Assembly: GCA_024280615.1 (NCBI GenBank)
Contig: JAJRPU010000143.1
Coordinates: 1 to 6,424, forward strand
Direction of reading: 5' to 3'
Length of the DNA: 6,424 nucleotides
Source of the DNA: Bacteroidota bacterium
Lineage (GTDB): Bacteria > Bacteroidota > Bacteroidia > JAADEI01
This document shows, piece after piece, positions 6,084-6,424 of the stretch (position 1 is the first letter of the stretch; each line of letters begins with the position of its first letter). Under the pieces are notes generated by a model that was given only the letters and a program-made list of their open reading frames with translations, did no database searches and was not told the DNA's origin. The position numbers and the translations under genes were made by a program.

Positions 6084-6424
6084 ATGAAGAAAAGGGTTGC
6101 TATTCTTGGTGCTACGGGGTCCATAGGACAACAAACCATAGACGTTATTAGACAATTCCTTGAACTATTTGAAATAGTGGCATTAACAACTAACTCCAAT
6201 GTAGAGTTGCTTTGGAAATATACATGCGAATTCAACCCGAGATATTTAGGAGTTTCAGAACAGGCTTATGCTACAGCCCGAGAATTATTATGTAACAGCG
6301 AGTCTGCTTTACTATCTGGGAAAGACTATCTTTCAACCATAGCAACCCTTCCAGAGGTGGACATTGTTGTAGTTGCAGTGGTTGGCTTCGCAGGGTTAGA
6401 ACCAACTATCAAAGCCCTTGAAGC
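6084..6424 (+). CDS. dxr: 1-deoxy-D-xylulose 5-phosphate reductoisomerase, N-terminal 113 codons (cut by window end)
   Basis: Dxr (IspC) converts 1-deoxy-D-xylulose 5-phosphate to 2-C-methyl-D-erythritol 4-phosphate with NADPH, the first committed step of the MEP pathway to isoprenoids; it is cytoplasmic. The start MKKRVAILGATGSIGQQT carries the family's NADPH-binding GATGSIG loop at residues 9-15, right after the first strand. Residues ~92-113 (DIVVVAVVGFAGLEPTIKAL) match the conserved 'ivGaaGL.pt..Ai' stretch. The NADPH domain is cut at the window edge, and the substrate-binding and C-terminal domains (the protein is usually close to 390-400 residues) lie beyond it. The ATG gives the standard N-terminus, ahead of the first strand. 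There is no clear Shine-Dalgarno sequence. It lies 19 bases after the 152-residue gene and probably shares its promoter. No defect is visible in the part present. Confidence 0.97.
   Translation, partial: MKKRVAILGATGSIGQQTIDVIRQFLELFEIVALTTNSNVELLWKYTCEFNPRYLGVSEQAYATARELLCNSESALLSGKDYLSTIATLPEVDIVVVAVVGFAGLEPTIKALE

Noticed and set aside
6053..6235. Minus-strand 60-codon frame
   Set aside because: It is antisense to the clear start of dxr and has no recognisable content.

Overview
The window looks like a chromosomal piece of a Bacteroidota genome; genus and species cannot be told from the sequence. Four things support this. Two candidate promoters carry the TAnnTTTG -7 element of that phylum. 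Shine-Dalgarno sequences are weak or absent. Three of the four exported proteins whose start is visible have glutamine right after the predicted signal-peptidase site, the Bacteroidetes 'Q-rule'. A small uncharacterised protein next to dxr resembles a family I know only from this phylum. The DNA is AT-rich, most visibly in the exported-protein genes.

Layout. Bases 1-606 (+) hold the C-terminal 201 codons of a metzincin-type zinc metalloprotease that begins upstream of the window. It converges with a two-gene minus-strand cluster (read 2977 to 628): a small secreted or membrane-anchored beta-domain protein, then, 7 bases later, a 614-residue secreted protein with no recognised family. Bases 3017-3405 contain no gene but are dense in inverted and direct repeats, including a 281-bp MITE-like unit (3018-3298) with 26-bp imperfect terminal inverted repeats. 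A second minus-strand pair follows (read 5537 to 3406): an exported serine protease with an N-terminal jelly-roll domain, then, 23 bases later, a predicted outer-membrane beta-barrel protein. A 68-bp divergent intergenic region separates this pair from a plus-strand pair: a 152-residue conserved protein (5606-6064) and dxr (from 6084, cut by the window end), which starts the committed part of the MEP isoprenoid pathway.

How the genes fit together. The rightmost pair is core metabolism. Everything to its left encodes exported proteins: two proteases of different classes, a barrel and two beta-rich proteins of unknown role. The protease-barrel pair and the small/large secreted pair are probably each co-transcribed, so each pair may act together in the cell envelope, but no substrate or pathway can be named. 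The points most worth a second look are the repeat-rich region with its MITE-like element, whose left end overlaps the candidate promoter of the small/large pair; the shared TTAG-N17-TAnnTTTG promoter architecture; and the unusual domain order of the serine protease.
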